Shown: in pieces, positions 16,077 through 25,816 of the stretch
Numbering within the stretch: position 1 is the first letter of the stretch
Layout: every line of letters starts with the position of its first letter
From: Streptomyces sp. NBC_01754
Lineage (GTDB): Bacteria > Actinomycetota > Actinomycetes > Streptomycetales > Streptomycetaceae
Length of the DNA: 64,000 bases
Reading direction: 5' to 3'
NCBI RefSeq assembly: GCF_035918015.1
Contig: NZ_CP109132.1
Coordinates: 1,798,001 to 1,862,000, forward strand
The notes under the pieces: generated by a model
The model's input: the letters and a program-made list of their open reading frames with translations, nothing else
Told to the model about the DNA's origin: nothing
Database searches by the model: none
Made by a program: the position numbers and the translations under genes

Positions 16077-19000
16077 CTACACGCCCGACGGCTCCGCCGT
16101 GCGCTCCGTCTCGGCCGGTACCGACGGGCCGGACTTCTCCGCGCGCTTCGCCGCCTTCTTCTCGGCGCGGCGCTCCTTGCGGAGTTCGACCACCGCGTAG
16201 AGCGTCGGCACCAGGAGGAGGGTCAGCAGCGTCGAGGTGATCAGACCACCGATCACCACGACCGCGAGCGGCTGCGAGATGAAGCCGCCCTCGCCGGTCA
16301 CACCGAGTGCCATCGGGAGCAGCGCGAAGATCGTCGCCAGGGCCGTCATCAGGATCGGGCGCAGACGGTGGCGGCCGCCCTCGATCACGGCCTCCACCAC
16401 GCCCATACCCCGGGCCCGGTACTGGTTGATCAGGTCGATCAGCACGATCGCGTTGGTCACCACGATGCCGATCAGCATCAGCATGCCGATCATCGCCGGG
16501 ACCCCCATCGGGGTGCCGGTGACGAGGAGGAGCCCGAGGGCGCCCGTCGCGGCGAACGGGATGGAGACCAGCAGGATCAGCGGCTGGATCAGCGACCGGA
16601 AGGTGGCGACCAGCAGCATGAACACGATCGCGACGGCCGCCAGCATGGCCAGGCCCAGCTTCATGAAGGCGTCGTCCTGGTCCTGGGTGACACCGCCGAT
16701 GGCGGCGGTGGCGCCGTCCGGGAGGTCCAGGGCGTCGATCTTCTTCAGGAGCGAGGTGCTGACCGCGCCGGTGTTGTCACCGGTCGGCTTGGCGGTGATC
16801 GTCGCCGCTCGCTGTCCGTCGATCCGGGTCATCGAGACCGGGCCGGGGACGAGTTCCACGTCGGCGATCTGGCCGAGCTTCACCGGGCCCAGCGGCAGGG
16901 CCTTGAGCTCGGCCATGGTGCGGGCCGGGTGGGAGGACTTGACGACGACGTCGCGCTCGGTGTCGTCCATGACCGCCTTGCCGGACGGGGTGCCGCTCAC
17001 CGCGCCGGCGACGATCGCGCCGATGGCGGTCTGGTCGAGGCCCGCGTCCGCGGCCTTGTCGTTGGCCTTGACGGAGATCCGCGGGACGCTCTGCGCCAGG
17101 TCGCTCTGGACGTCGGTGGCGTCCTTGAGTGTCGCCACCTCCTTGCGCACCATCTCGGACGCCTTCTTCAGGACGTCCGCGTCGGAGGCCTTGACCACCA
17201 CGCTGAGGGCCTGGCTGCCGAAGCCGTCCCCGGCCGCGATCGTCGTCTCGCCGATGCCGTCGAGCTCGCCGAGGGCCTCCTCGATCCGCTTCTCGGTGGC
17301 GTCGTAGTCGGCGGAGTCCTCGAGGGTGATCTGGTACGAGGCCTGGTTGGCGCCCGTACCGCCGCCGAAGGCCGCCATGAAGCCGGACGAGCCGACGGTG
17401 ACCTGGTACTCCTTGACGCCGTCGTCGTCGGCGAGGACCTTCTCGACCTTCTTCGCGGCCTCGTCGGCCGCTTCCAGGCTGGTGCCGGGGGTCAGCTCCT
17501 GCTTGACGGAGAGGACCTCCTGCTCGCCCGCGTCGAAGAAGTTCGTCTTCAGCAGGGGGGTCATGGCGAGCGTGCCGAACAGGACCGCGAAGGCGATGAC
17601 GACGCTGGTGACACGGCGCCGGGTGGCGAAGCGCAGGACCGGGACGTAGATCCGCTGGAGCCGGCTCGCGGCTTCCTTCTCCTCGGCCTGGCGGCGGGCC
17701 TCCTCGGGATTCTCCGACGTGCCCTTGGGCGCGCGCAGGAACCAGAAGGAGAGGACCGGGACGACGGTCAGGGAGATCAGCAGGGAGGCCAGCAGGGCCG
17801 CCGTGACGGTGAGGGAGAACGAACCGAAGAGCTGGCCGACCATGCCGCCGACCAGACCGATGGGCAGGAAGACCGCGACGGTGGTCAGCGTGGACGAGGT
17901 GACCGCGCCGGCCACCTCCTTGACGGCGGTGATGATCGCCGACTGGCGCTCCTCGCCGTAGCCGAGGTGCCGCTTGATGTTCTCCAGCACCACGATCGAG
18001 TCGTCGACGACCCGGCCGACGGCGATGGTCAGCGCCCCGAGCGTGAGCATGTTCAGCGACAGGTCACGGGTCCAGAGCACGATCAGCGCGAGGACCACGG
18101 AGAGCGGGATGGAGACCGCGGTGACCAGGGTGGAGCGGATCGACCCGAGGAAGACCAGGATCACGATGACCGCGAAGACCAGGCCGAGCGCGCCCTCGGT
18201 GGTCAGACCGGAGATCGCCTTGGAGACCGCGGGGCCCTGGTCCGAGACCACGGTCAGCTCGGCGCCGGCGCCGAGGTCCTTGCGCAGGTCCGGCAGCATG
18301 TCCTGGACGGCGTCCGAGATGGCGACGGCGCTGCCGTCCTTGTCCATCGTCGCCATGACGGCGAGGCTGGGCTTGCCGTTGGTCCGGGTGATGGAGACCG
18401 CCTGGGCGGGCTCCTGCTTCACCGTGGCGATGTCCCCGACCCGGACAGGCTTCGCGGGCGTGCCGGAACCCACGCCCTTCGCGGAGACCTTGAGGTCCTC
18501 GATCTGCTGGAGGGAGGTGAAGGAGCCGCCGACCTGGATGGTCCGGCTCTTGCCCGCCTCGGAGAAGGAGCCGGCCGGAACGGTGGCGCCGCCGGCCCTC
18601 AGGGCCTCGGCCAGGGACATGGTGTCGAGTCCGGCCGCGGCGAGCTTCTTTTCGTCCGGGACGACGGAGATCTGGAGTTCCTGGACACCGTCGACCGCGA
18701 CCTGGCCGACGCCGTCGATGCCCTCGAGCGCCGGGACGACCGTGCGGTCGAGCTGGTCGGCGAGCGCCTGCTGGTCCTTGTCGGAGGTGACGGCGAGCAC
18801 GACGGTGGGGATGTCGTCCGTCGATCCAGCGACGACCTGCGGATCGACTCCCGTGGGCAGTTGGGCGCGCGCCCGGTTCACGGCCTGCTGGATGTCGGCG
18901 ACGAGCTGCTTGGTGCCCTCGTCGCCGAAGTCGAAGGTGGCCATGACGACGGCGTTGCCCTCGCTGGCGGTCGAGGTGATGCCCTCGACGCCGTCGACGG

Positions 19001-19220
19001 CCTTGATGGCGTTCTCGAGGGGTTCGACGACCTGCTTCTCGACCACATCGGGGGACGCACCCTGATAGGGGGCCAGCACCGACACCATCGGCAGCTCGAT
19101 GGTCGGCAGCAGCTGCTGTTTGAGCTGCGGGATCGCTATGGCTCCGAAGACGAGCGCGACGATCGACATCAGGCCGATCAGCGCCCGTTGCGCGAGGCTG
19201 AATCTGGACAGCCAGGACAT
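16077..19220 (-). CDS. RND-family efflux transporter permease
   Basis: 1047 residues from ATG, with AGAGAGA upstream. It has the duplicated RND layout: a helix at 12-30, a large outer domain (35-340), six helices (about 340-540), a second helix and outer domain (about 570-880), and six final helices. The start FSLAQRALIGLMSIVALVFG and outer segment APYQGASPDVVEKQVVEPLE are typical of HAE1-like AcrB relatives in Gram-positives such as Bacillus SwrC. It probably exports amphiphilic compounds using the proton gradient. No periplasmic adaptor gene is adjacent. A two-component system lies 169 bases upstream on the same strand and may control it. Confidence 0.93.
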   Translation of the reverse strand: MSWLSRFSLAQRALIGLMSIVALVFGAIAIPQLKQQLLPTIELPMVSVLAPYQGASPDVVEKQVVEPLENAIKAVDGVEGITSTASEGNAVVMATFDFGDEGTKQLVADIQQAVNRARAQLPTGVDPQVVAGSTDDIPTVVLAVTSDKDQQALADQLDRTVVPALEGIDGVGQVAVDGVQELQISVVPDEKKLAAAGLDTMSLAEALRAGGATVPAGSFSEAGKSRTIQVGGSFTSLQQIEDLKVSAKGVGSGTPAKPVRVGDIATVKQEPAQAVSITRTNGKPSLAVMATMDKDGSAVAISDAVQDMLPDLRKDLGAGAELTVVSDQGPAVSKAISGLTTEGALGLVFAVIVILVFLGSIRSTLVTAVSIPLSVVLALIVLWTRDLSLNMLTLGALTIAVGRVVDDSIVVLENIKRHLGYGEERQSAIITAVKEVAGAVTSSTLTTVAVFLPIGLVGGMVGQLFGSFSLTVTAALLASLLISLTVVPVLSFWFLRAPKGTSENPEEARRQAEEKEAASRLQRIYVPVLRFATRRRVTSVVIAFAVLFGTLAMTPLLKTNFFDAGEQEVLSVKQELTPGTSLEAADEAAKKVEKVLADDDGVKEYQVTVGSSGFMAAFGGGTGANQASYQITLEDSADYDATEKRIEEALGELDGIGETTIAAGDGFGSQALSVVVKASDADVLKKASEMVRKEVATLKDATDVQSDLAQSVPRISVKANDKAADAGLDQTAIGAIVAGAVSGTPSGKAVMDDTERDVVVKSSHPARTMAELKALPLGPVKLGQIADVELVPGPVSMTRIDGQRAATITAKPTGDNTGAVSTSLLKKIDALDLPDGATAAIGGVTQDQDDAFMKLGLAMLAAVAIVFMLLVATFRSLIQPLILLVSIPFAATGALGLLLVTGTPMGVPAMIGMLMLIGIVVTNAIVLIDLINQYRARGMGVVEAVIEGGRHRLRPILMTALATIFALLPMALGVTGEGGFISQPLAVVVIGGLITSTLLTLLLVPTLYAVVELRKERRAEKKAAKRAEKSGPSVPAETERTAEPSGV

Positions 19221-19389
19221 GGGTGGGTCTCTCTTCTGTGGCTTACGCGGCAGGTGGGCGGTGTTCGAAGGTCAGGGACACGAACCGCCCACCTATACGA
19301 TGACGCCTCCCGCCGGCGGATTCGTCGCCCCCCGGACTGCTTTCTCACCCGGCGCATACCGCAGCTGGAGTACGCCCGGTCTACGTCTT

Positions 19390-20082
19390 CTACTCCGTCC
19401 GCGGACGGACCAGGCCCGATTCGTAGGCGGTGACGACGAGTTGGGCCCGGTCGCGGGCGCCGAGCTTCGCCATGGCCCGGTTCACATGGGTCTTGACCGT
19501 GAGCGGGCTCACGGCCAGCCGTTCGGCGATCTGGTCGTTGGAGTGCCCTCCCGCGACCAGGATCAGCACCTCCCGCTCGCGTCCGGTGAGCGCGCCGAGC
19601 AGCTCGGAGTACGCCGCGGTCCGGCCGGGGTCCCCGTCGTCGCCGGGGGCCTGGGCGAGGAACGTGGCGATGAGCCCTTTGGTCGCGGCCGGGGAGAGCA
19701 GCGCCTCTCCGGCCGCGGCGATACGGATGGCGTTCAGCAGCTCGTCCGGCTCCGCGCCCTTGCCGAGGAAGCCGGCCGCGCCCGCGCGCAACGCCTGTAC
19801 GACGTACTCGTCCACCTCGAAGGTGGTGAGCATGACGATCCGTACGCCGGCCAGCTCGGGGTCCGCGCTGATGGTCCGGGTCGCGGTGAGCCCGTCCGTG
19901 CCGGGCATCCTGATGTCCATGAGGACCACGTCGGCCCCGGTCGAGCGGGCCAGGGCGACGGCCTCCGCCCCGTCCGCGGCCTCGCCGACGACCCGCATGT
20001 CGGGCTCCGAGTCGACCAGCACCCGGAAGGCGCTGCGCAGCAGTGCCTGGTCGTCGGCGAGCAGCACCTTGATGGCCGTCAT
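19390..20082 (-). CDS. NarL/LuxR-family response regulator
   Basis: 230 residues. Receiver domain 1-120 with the phosphorylated Asp in DVVLMDIRMPG near residue 54; the C-terminal LuxR helix-turn-helix is at about 155-215 (LTGREREVLILVAGG, LTVKTHVNRAMAKL). The ATG overlaps the stop of the histidine kinase gene (ATGA). The target genes cannot be read directly, but the RND pump gene follows on the same strand. Confidence 0.95.
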   Translation of the reverse strand: MTAIKVLLADDQALLRSAFRVLVDSEPDMRVVGEAADGAEAVALARSTGADVVLMDIRMPGTDGLTATRTISADPELAGVRIVMLTTFEVDEYVVQALRAGAAGFLGKGAEPDELLNAIRIAAAGEALLSPAATKGLIATFLAQAPGDDGDPGRTAAYSELLGALTGREREVLILVAGGHSNDQIAERLAVSPLTVKTHVNRAMAKLGARDRAQLVVTAYESGLVRPRTE

Positions 20083-21389
20083 CCGCGTCCCCCCGTCCTG
20101 TCCGCCGGGCCCGGTACCTCCGGCTCACCCCTACGGGACGTGAGGGGCAGGATCGCATGCACGCGGAAGCCGCCCCCGTACCGGGGGGCCGCGGTGAGGG
20201 TTCCACCGAGCGCGACGACGCGTTCGCGCATGCCGACGAGGCCGTGGCCGCCCCCGTCGTCGCGTCGCGCCCCGGGGACGGTGCCGGGGGCCGTCGCGGT
20301 GGTCCCCGCGCCGTCGTCCAGGACCATGACCTCGACGGTCGTCCCGACCCGTACGACGCTCACCTCGGCCCTCGCGCCGGGGCCCGCGTGCTTGCGGACG
20401 TTGGTCAGGGCCTCCTGGATGAGCCGGTAGGCCGCCAGGTCCACGGCGGCCGGGAGGCCGCCGTGGTCGGTGCACGCCACCTCCACGGGCAGGCCGGCGT
20501 TGCGGAAGGTCTCGAGCAGGTCGCCGAGGACGGCGAGGCCGGGTGCGGGTTCGGTGGGCGCCGCCGGGTCGCCGGACTGGCGCAGCAGTCCCACGGTGGA
20601 CCTGAGTTCGTTGAGCGCGGAGCGGCTGGCCTCCCGTACGTGGGCGAGCGCCTCCTTGGCCTGGTCCGGGCGCCGGTCCATGACGTGGGCGGCGACCCCG
20701 GCCTGCACGTTGACCAGGGCGATGTGGTGGGCGACGACGTCGTGCAGATCGCGGGCGATCCGCAGCCGCTCCTCGGCGACCCGGCGGCGGGCCTCCTCCT
20801 CGCGGGTCCGTTCCGCGCGCTCGGCCCGTTCCCTGATCGCGTCCACGAAGGCGCGCCTGCTGCGCACGGCGTCCCCGGTCGCGCCGGCCAGCCCGGTCCA
20901 GGTGAGAACGCCGACGTTCTCCTGGCTGTACCAGGGGGTCGAGCCGGCCACCATCGCGGCCATGGTCAGCACGATCATGGTCAGCAGGCCGACCCGCCAG
21001 GTGGTGGGCCGGTCGGTGCGGGACGCGACGGTGTACAGGGCGATCACCGCGCTCATCACCACGGGGGCGGGCGGGTCGGTGAGCAGGGACGCGGTCGCGG
21101 CGAGCAGGCCGGTCACGGCGAGTACCGCCATCGGCCGGTGCCGCCGCTGGACGAGGGCCGCGGCGCCGAGCACCATCAGGACCAGGCCGGGGAGGGTGGG
21201 GGTGCCGACGGTCAGCGGGGGCCCGTGTCCCCGGTTCGGCTCGGCGAAGGACGCGCAGAGCATCGAGACGAACACGCCGGCGGCGAGAGCCCCGTCGAAC
21301 GCGAGGGGATGGCCGCGCAGCCAGCGGCGGCCGCGCACGAGCCCGGTTCCGAGGGTGGTCACGTCGAGCAACGGTACGGCGTGCCGCAC
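20079..21389 (-). CDS. NarL-type sensor histidine kinase
   Basis: Up to 436 residues; the GTG at 21389 is the earliest plausible start and a GTG eleven codons later is an alternative. About five hydrophobic segments occupy residues 25-175. The HisKA_3 phospho-acceptor is in RIARDLHDVVAHH near 215-227, and the ATP-binding domain ends with GHGLVGMRERV near 395. The outer loops are short, suggesting sensing within or at the membrane. Coupled to the response regulator by a four-base overlap. Confidence 0.93.
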   Translation of the reverse strand: MRHAVPLLDVTTLGTGLVRGRRWLRGHPLAFDGALAAGVFVSMLCASFAEPNRGHGPPLTVGTPTLPGLVLMVLGAAALVQRRHRPMAVLAVTGLLAATASLLTDPPAPVVMSAVIALYTVASRTDRPTTWRVGLLTMIVLTMAAMVAGSTPWYSQENVGVLTWTGLAGATGDAVRSRRAFVDAIRERAERAERTREEEARRRVAEERLRIARDLHDVVAHHIALVNVQAGVAAHVMDRRPDQAKEALAHVREASRSALNELRSTVGLLRQSGDPAAPTEPAPGLAVLGDLLETFRNAGLPVEVACTDHGGLPAAVDLAAYRLIQEALTNVRKHAGPGARAEVSVVRVGTTVEVMVLDDGAGTTATAPGTVPGARRDDGGGHGLVGMRERVVALGGTLTAAPRYGGGFRVHAILPLTSRRGEPEVPGPADRTGGRG

Positions 21390-21494
21390 CCGGCGCGTGG
21401 CCGGTACGGCGCCCTCCGCTTCCGGGCACCGCCGTGCCCCGCGCCGGTGGGACCGGGCGGGGCACGGTGTGGAGTGCGGAGGTCGGCGGTCCGC

Positions 21495-21773
21495 TCAGCC
21501 GGGGATCAGCCCGTCGTCGGTGAGCATGGCGCTGACCTCTTCGAGGGTGGCGTCGGGGGCCGGCAGGATCAGCTCGGACGGCTCCAGGGAGTCGTCGGGC
21601 AGCGGGGTGCCGAGCTCACGCACCTTGTCCAGGAGTGCGTGGAGCGTGGTCCGGAAACCGGGCCCGTCGCCGTTCTGCATCTCGGTGAGCAGGTCGTCGT
21701 CGAGCTTGTTCAGCTCATCGAAGTGACTGTCGGCCAGCTCGACCTGGCCCTCCCCCATGACCCGTACGATCAT
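21495..21773 (-). CDS. PspA-associated protein PspAA
   Basis: 92 residues from ATG 21773, ten bases after the pspA stop. The start MIVRVMGEGQVEL and the all-beta/helix arrangement fit the PspAA domain described as the partner of PspA in Actinobacteria and other lineages. It is acidic, without membrane segments. The arrangement pspA-pspAA suggests a joint role in maintaining membrane integrity. Confidence 0.82.
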   Translation of the reverse strand: MIVRVMGEGQVELADSHFDELNKLDDDLLTEMQNGDGPGFRTTLHALLDKVRELGTPLPDDSLEPSELILPAPDATLEEVSAMLTDDGLIPG

Positions 21774-21783
21774 GACGCCGCCC

Positions 21784-22578
21784 TCACTGCTTGTCGAACT
21801 TGTGCGGGGACTGCTGCGACTGCGGTGCCGCGTCCTGCGCACCGCCCTCGATGGCCTGCTGCTGCCCGGAGGGACCGCCGGCCAGCTCGGCCTTCATACG
21901 CTGGAGCTCCAGTTCTACATCGCTGCCGCCGGAGATGCGGTCCAGCTCGGCCGCGATGTCGTCCTTGGCCGTCCCCGACTGGTCGTCCAGGGCGCCGGAG
22001 GCCAGCAGTTCGTCGATGGCCCCGGCACGGGCCTGGAGCTGCTGGGTCTTGTCCTCGGCCCGCTGGATCGCGAGGCCGACGTCGCCCATCTCCTCGGAGA
22101 TGCCGGAGAACGCCTCCCCGATCCGGGTCTGGGCCTGGGCCGCGGTGTAGGTGGCCTTGATGGTCTCCTTCTTCGTCCGGAAGGCGTCGACCTTGGCCTG
22201 GAGCCGCTGCGCCGCGAGGGTGAGCTTCTCCTCCTCGCCCTGCAGCGTCTGGTGCTGCGTCTCCAGGTCGGTCACCTGCTGCTGGAGGGCGGCGCGCCGG
22301 GACAGCGCCTCGCGGGCCAGGTCCTCGCGACCGAGCGCGAGCGCCTTGCGGCCCTGGTCCTCCAGCTTGGAGGACTGGCCTTGCAACTGGTTGAGCTGCA
22401 ACTCCAGCCTCTTGCGCGAGGTCGCCACATCGGCGACGCCGCGGCGTACCTTCTGAAGCAGCTCCAGCTGCTTCTGGTACGAGTAATCGAGGGTCTCGCG
22501 CGGATCCTCGGCCCGGTCAAGGGCCTTGTTTGCCTTCGCGCGGAAGATCATCCCCATACGCTTCATGACACCGCTCAT
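21784..22578 (-). CDS. pspA: Phage shock protein A / IM30 family
   Basis: 264 residues. Long amphipathic helices cover nearly the whole chain (coiled coils about 25-140 and 150-225), with the typical N-terminal membrane-binding helix MKRMGMIFRAKANKALD and the motif EDPRETLDYSYQKQ. PspA/IM30 proteins belong to the ESCRT-III superfamily and stabilise damaged membranes. The C-terminal 40 residues are Gln- and Ser-rich and probably disordered. Confidence 0.94.
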   Translation of the reverse strand: MSGVMKRMGMIFRAKANKALDRAEDPRETLDYSYQKQLELLQKVRRGVADVATSRKRLELQLNQLQGQSSKLEDQGRKALALGREDLAREALSRRAALQQQVTDLETQHQTLQGEEEKLTLAAQRLQAKVDAFRTKKETIKATYTAAQAQTRIGEAFSGISEEMGDVGLAIQRAEDKTQQLQARAGAIDELLASGALDDQSGTAKDDIAAELDRISGGSDVELELQRMKAELAGGPSGQQQAIEGGAQDAAPQSQQSPHKFDKQ

Positions 22579-22860
22579 GGGCTTCGCGCGCCCCCTTCTG
22601 ACGGACTGAGCTCCAGCACTCCAACAGAACCCACAGTACGGGCCCTGCCTCTATTACCGCACTGTTCGGGTGCGGATGTGGTCCTCCCCAAGGACGACTG
22701 GCTCCGCCGGCCGCTCCCGCCCAGGGAGTAGAAGCCCCCGGAAAAGGGCCCGCATCGTCCCTTCTGCCCGTGTCGGGACAGGGGTCACGACGCCGGCCGT
22801 TGCCGGATCGTTCCCGCCCGGTCCTTGGCTGCGCGGGCCGACCCCGTACCCTTGGGCCTT

Positions 22861-23460
22861 GTGTTCCGTAGCCGTTCCAAGGAAGAGAAGGCCCCCACCG
22901 GCAAGGTGACGGCGGACCTCTCCAAGCAGCCCCGCGACCCACAGGCACCCAAGGGTCGCCCCACCCCCAAGCGAAGTGAGGCCCAGACACAGCGCAGGCG
23001 GGCGTCCAGCGGCGCGCCGCTGGACCGCAAGGCCGCCATGAAGCGCCAGCGGGAAGCACGCCGTGCCGACCTGGCCCGGCAGCGCGAGGCCCTCGCCTCG
23101 GGGGACGAGCGCTATCTGCCGCCGCGCGACAAGGGGCCCGTGCGCCGCTTCGTCCGTGACTTCGTGGACTCGCGGTTCAGCGTCGCGGAGTACTTCCTCC
23201 CGCTCGCGGTGCTCATTCTCGTGCTCAGCGTGATCCAGGTCCGCAACATCCAGAGCCTCTCGCTGCTGCTCTGGCTCGCCGTGATCGCGCTGATCGTGGT
23301 CGACTCCATCGGCCTCGCCTTCCGGCTGAAGCGTCAGCTGGCCCAGCGCTTCCCGGACCTGCCCAGGCGCGGCGCGGTGGCGTACGGCCTGATGCGTACG
23401 CTCCAGATGCGCCGGCTGCGGCTGCCGAAGCCCCAGGTCAAGCGCGGAGAGCGTCCCTGA
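22861..23460 (+). CDS. DUF3043 membrane protein
   Basis: 199 residues from GTG 22861. A long, highly charged N-terminal half (Lys/Arg/Gln-rich, about 1-95) precedes two closely spaced transmembrane helices (about 115-135 and 140-158) and a basic tail. This is the DUF3043 pattern, found only in Actinobacteria and of unknown function. It overlaps the following methyltransferase frame by four bases if that gene uses the CTG start discussed below. Confidence 0.88.
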   Translation: MFRSRSKEEKAPTGKVTADLSKQPRDPQAPKGRPTPKRSEAQTQRRRASSGAPLDRKAAMKRQREARRADLARQREALASGDERYLPPRDKGPVRRFVRDFVDSRFSVAEYFLPLAVLILVLSVIQVRNIQSLSLLLWLAVIALIVVDSIGLAFRLKRQLAQRFPDLPRRGAVAYGLMRTLQMRRLRLPKPQVKRGERP

Positions 23461-24254
23461 GCACGGAGACCTCCGGCTTCACCGGGGTCTCGTCCCGGTG
23501 GCTGGAGGGGCTCGGTGGTCTCCGCAACGTCGTACGCCAGGAACTGGTCGCGCGGCAGCTGGACGAGCAGATAGCCGCGCGCTTCCCCGTGGGGCGGCGG
23601 CTGCGGGTGCTCGACGTCGGCATGGGCCAGGGCACGCAGGCGCTGCGGCTGGCGCGGGCCGGGCACTCGGTGACCGGTCTGGAGTCGGACGACGCGATGC
23701 TCCGGGTCGCCCGGGACGCCCTCACGGGTGAGCCCGAGGGCATCCGGGAGCGGATGCGGATCATCCAGGGCGACGGCCGGGACACCGGGGTGCACTTCCT
23801 GCCCGGCAGCTTCGACGTGGTCCTCTGCCACGGCGTGCTGATGTACGTCCCGGAGCCGGACCCGATGCTGGCGGGCCTGGCCCGGATGCTGGCACCCGGC
23901 GGCCTGCTCTCGCTGCTCGTACGGAACGCGGACGCGCTGGCGATGCGCCCCGGGACGGCGGGGGACTTCGCGGGCGCGCTGGCGGCGTTCGACTCGGACG
24001 TCTACACCAACCGGCTCGGCCTGGAGGTACGGGCGGACCGGCTCGGGACACTCACGTCCACCCTCGACGGCATCGCCGCCCCGCTGCACGCCTGGTACGG
24101 CGTACGCGTCTTCACGGACAACGTGGACAACGACGCGGAGCTGCCGGGCACCGAGGAGCTGGAGCGGGTGCTGGCCCTGGAGGACCGGGCCGGCCGGACG
24201 GACCCGTACCGCCGGGTGGCCGCGCTGCTGCACCTGTGCGGCGTACGCGGCTGA
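23457..24254 (+). CDS. Class I SAM-dependent methyltransferase, probable CTG start
   Basis: 265 residues if started at CTG 23457; the first ATG/GTG in frame is only at 23589 and would cut into the fold. Upstream of CTG lies GGAGAG at seven bases, and the CTGA overlap with the preceding stop copies the usual ATGA coupling. The residues gained (TGVSSRWLEGLGGLRNVV) read as coding sequence. The SAM-binding motif VLDVGMGQGTQAL follows near residue 50, then an acidic residue at GLESDD and motif DVVLCHGVLMYV. Substrate unknown. Confidence 0.82.
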   Translation: MSTETSGFTGVSSRWLEGLGGLRNVVRQELVARQLDEQIAARFPVGRRLRVLDVGMGQGTQALRLARAGHSVTGLESDDAMLRVARDALTGEPEGIRERMRIIQGDGRDTGVHFLPGSFDVVLCHGVLMYVPEPDPMLAGLARMLAPGGLLSLLVRNADALAMRPGTAGDFAGALAAFDSDVYTNRLGLEVRADRLGTLTSTLDGIAAPLHAWYGVRVFTDNVDNDAELPGTEELERVLALEDRAGRTDPYRRVAALLHLCGVRG

Positions 24255-24329
24255 GGGCCTCCCGGACCGTACGCCTGATCGGCCCAGCAGCGCAGGGTGC
24301 GGTGCGCGACGGGCGACGATACTCCCGGC

Positions 24330-25406
24330 ATGGACACCTCCCCCCGCCGCAGCCGGGTACGCCGCTCCCTCCTGTCCCTGTCCGCCGGTGCCTGCGTCCT
24401 CGCCCTGGCGGGCGGCTGCGCGGGCGGCACCGAGCCTCCTCCGTCCGGTGCCCCGGTACGGCGGGCGGCGGCGGTCGGCGCCACGGACGAGTTGCAGGAG
24501 CGGTACCAGGCGGTCATCAAGGACGTACTGCCCTCGGTGGTGCAGGTCGGCGCGTCGGACAGCCTCGGGTCGGGCATCGTCTACGACGACAAGGGCCATA
24601 TCGTCACCAACGCCCACGTGGTGGGCGACGAGAAGGACTTCGAGGTCAGCGTCGCCACCGGGGAGAAGGACCTGAAGGCGTCGCTGGTCTCCTCCTATCC
24701 GGAGCAGGACCTGGCGGTCATCAAGCTCGACCGCGTCCCGCGCGGGCTGCGGGCCGCGAAGCTCGGCGACGCCGACAAGGTCGAGATGGGCCAGATCGTG
24801 CTGGCCATGGGCTCACCGCTCGGACTGTCCAGCAGCGTCACCCAGGGCATCGTCTCGGCGCTCGGCCGGACGGTCAGCGAGAGCAGCGCGGGCGGCGGCA
24901 CCGGGGCCACGCTCGCCGACATGGTGCAGACCTCGGCGGCGATCAACCCCGGCAACAGCGGTGGCGCGCTGGTGAACCTGGACAGCGAGGTGATCGGCAT
25001 CCCGACCCTCGCGGCGACGGATCCGCAGCTCGGCGACAGCGCGGCGCCGGGGATCGGGTTCGCGATCCCGGTCTCCACGGTACGGACGATCGCCGACCAG
25101 ATCATCGAATCGGGCCGGGTCACCGACTCGGGCCGCGCGGGGCTGAACATCACGGGCCGCACGGTCGTCGACGCCGACTACCGGCCGGCCGGTGTGGCGA
25201 TCGTGAGCGCGCCGAAGGGCGGGGCGGCGGAGAAGGCGGGTCTGCGCGCCGGGGACATCATCACCCGGATCGGTGACACCCCGGTCACCACGATCACCTC
25301 CCTCTCGGAGGCCCTGGCGGACGACAAGCCCGGTCAGAAGGTCAGGCTGACGTACACGCGGGGTGAGGAGAAGAAGACGGCCGAGGTCACGCTGGGCGAG
25401 ATCTGA
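24330..25406 (+). CDS. HtrA/DegP-type trypsin-like serine protease with PDZ domain, lipoprotein
   Basis: 358 residues from ATG 24330. The signal peptide ends in a lipobox, LALAGGC, near residue 30. The protease domain carries His in TNAHVV (about 97), Asp in QDLAVIKL (about 130) and Ser in NPGNSGGAL (about 212). A PDZ domain covers about 275-358 (AGLRAGDIITRIGDTPV). It should act outside the membrane in protein quality control. Proximity to pspA fits a cell-envelope stress theme, though the operons are separate. Confidence 0.94.
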   Translation: MDTSPRRSRVRRSLLSLSAGACVLALAGGCAGGTEPPPSGAPVRRAAAVGATDELQERYQAVIKDVLPSVVQVGASDSLGSGIVYDDKGHIVTNAHVVGDEKDFEVSVATGEKDLKASLVSSYPEQDLAVIKLDRVPRGLRAAKLGDADKVEMGQIVLAMGSPLGLSSSVTQGIVSALGRTVSESSAGGGTGATLADMVQTSAAINPGNSGGALVNLDSEVIGIPTLAATDPQLGDSAAPGIGFAIPVSTVRTIADQIIESGRVTDSGRAGLNITGRTVVDADYRPAGVAIVSAPKGGAAEKAGLRAGDIITRIGDTPVTTITSLSEALADDKPGQKVRLTYTRGEEKKTAEVTLGEI

Positions 25407-25411
25407 GCCCA

Positions 25412-25438
25412 CCGGGGCCGCCCCCGAGGCGGCCCCGG
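25412..25438. terminator. Hairpin between convergent genes
   Basis: An 11-base perfect stem, CCGGGGCCGCC with its complement, around CCCGA, six bases after the protease stop. Bidirectional terminator candidate. Confidence 0.7.
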
Positions 25439-25448
25439 CCGTCGGCGG

Positions 25449-25652
25449 CTACGCGCCCTGGAGGCTCATCGGGCCGTAGACCTTCGTCCCGTCCTCGAAG
25501 AGCGTCACCTGGTCCGCGCCGCCCTCCAGGAGCTCCTTCCAGAACTCACCGATCCAGGACTCCGCGTCACCCTGGGTGGTGAACTCCTCCGGCTGAAGGG
25601 CCGGCTCCGTCTCCGTACCGTCGGACTTCTCGAACCGCCACGTCCACACCAT
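25449..25652 (-). CDS. Small conserved-looking protein, 67 residues
   Basis: ATG-started frame, acidic, rich in Trp, Glu and aromatic residues (WTWRFEKSDGTE, WIGEFWKELLEGG, QVTLFEDGTKVYGPMSL). It has the look of a compact soluble domain. It ends convergently with the protease gene. No function recognised, but the regular codon pattern and terminator placement support a real gene. Confidence 0.75.
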   Translation of the reverse strand: MVWTWRFEKSDGTETEPALQPEEFTTQGDAESWIGEFWKELLEGGADQVTLFEDGTKVYGPMSLQGA

Positions 25653-25816
25653 GTCCGCCTCCTGGGTCGCTTGGCTGCCCGAAGCCTAGTGGTTCCGGTC
25701 CCGCCCGGGCGGGGTCCTCGCCTCACCGGCCCGGGTGATCCGGATGATCCGGGCGCGCGGGCCCGGGTGTCCGGCCCGGGCGCGCAGACGGGGACCGGAC
25801 ACGGGAGGATCTGACC

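Noticed and set aside
16368..19433. Very long open frame (about 1021 codons) on the plus strand, opposite the RND pump gene
   Set aside because: It is the antisense shadow of a high-GC gene; composition is Asp/Gly/Arg-rich with no domain, while the minus strand gives a full RND transporter.
25653..25816. Possible cobalamin riboswitch before cobU
   Set aside because: The spacer is only about 160 bases and no B12-box-like or multi-helix pattern was recognisable.
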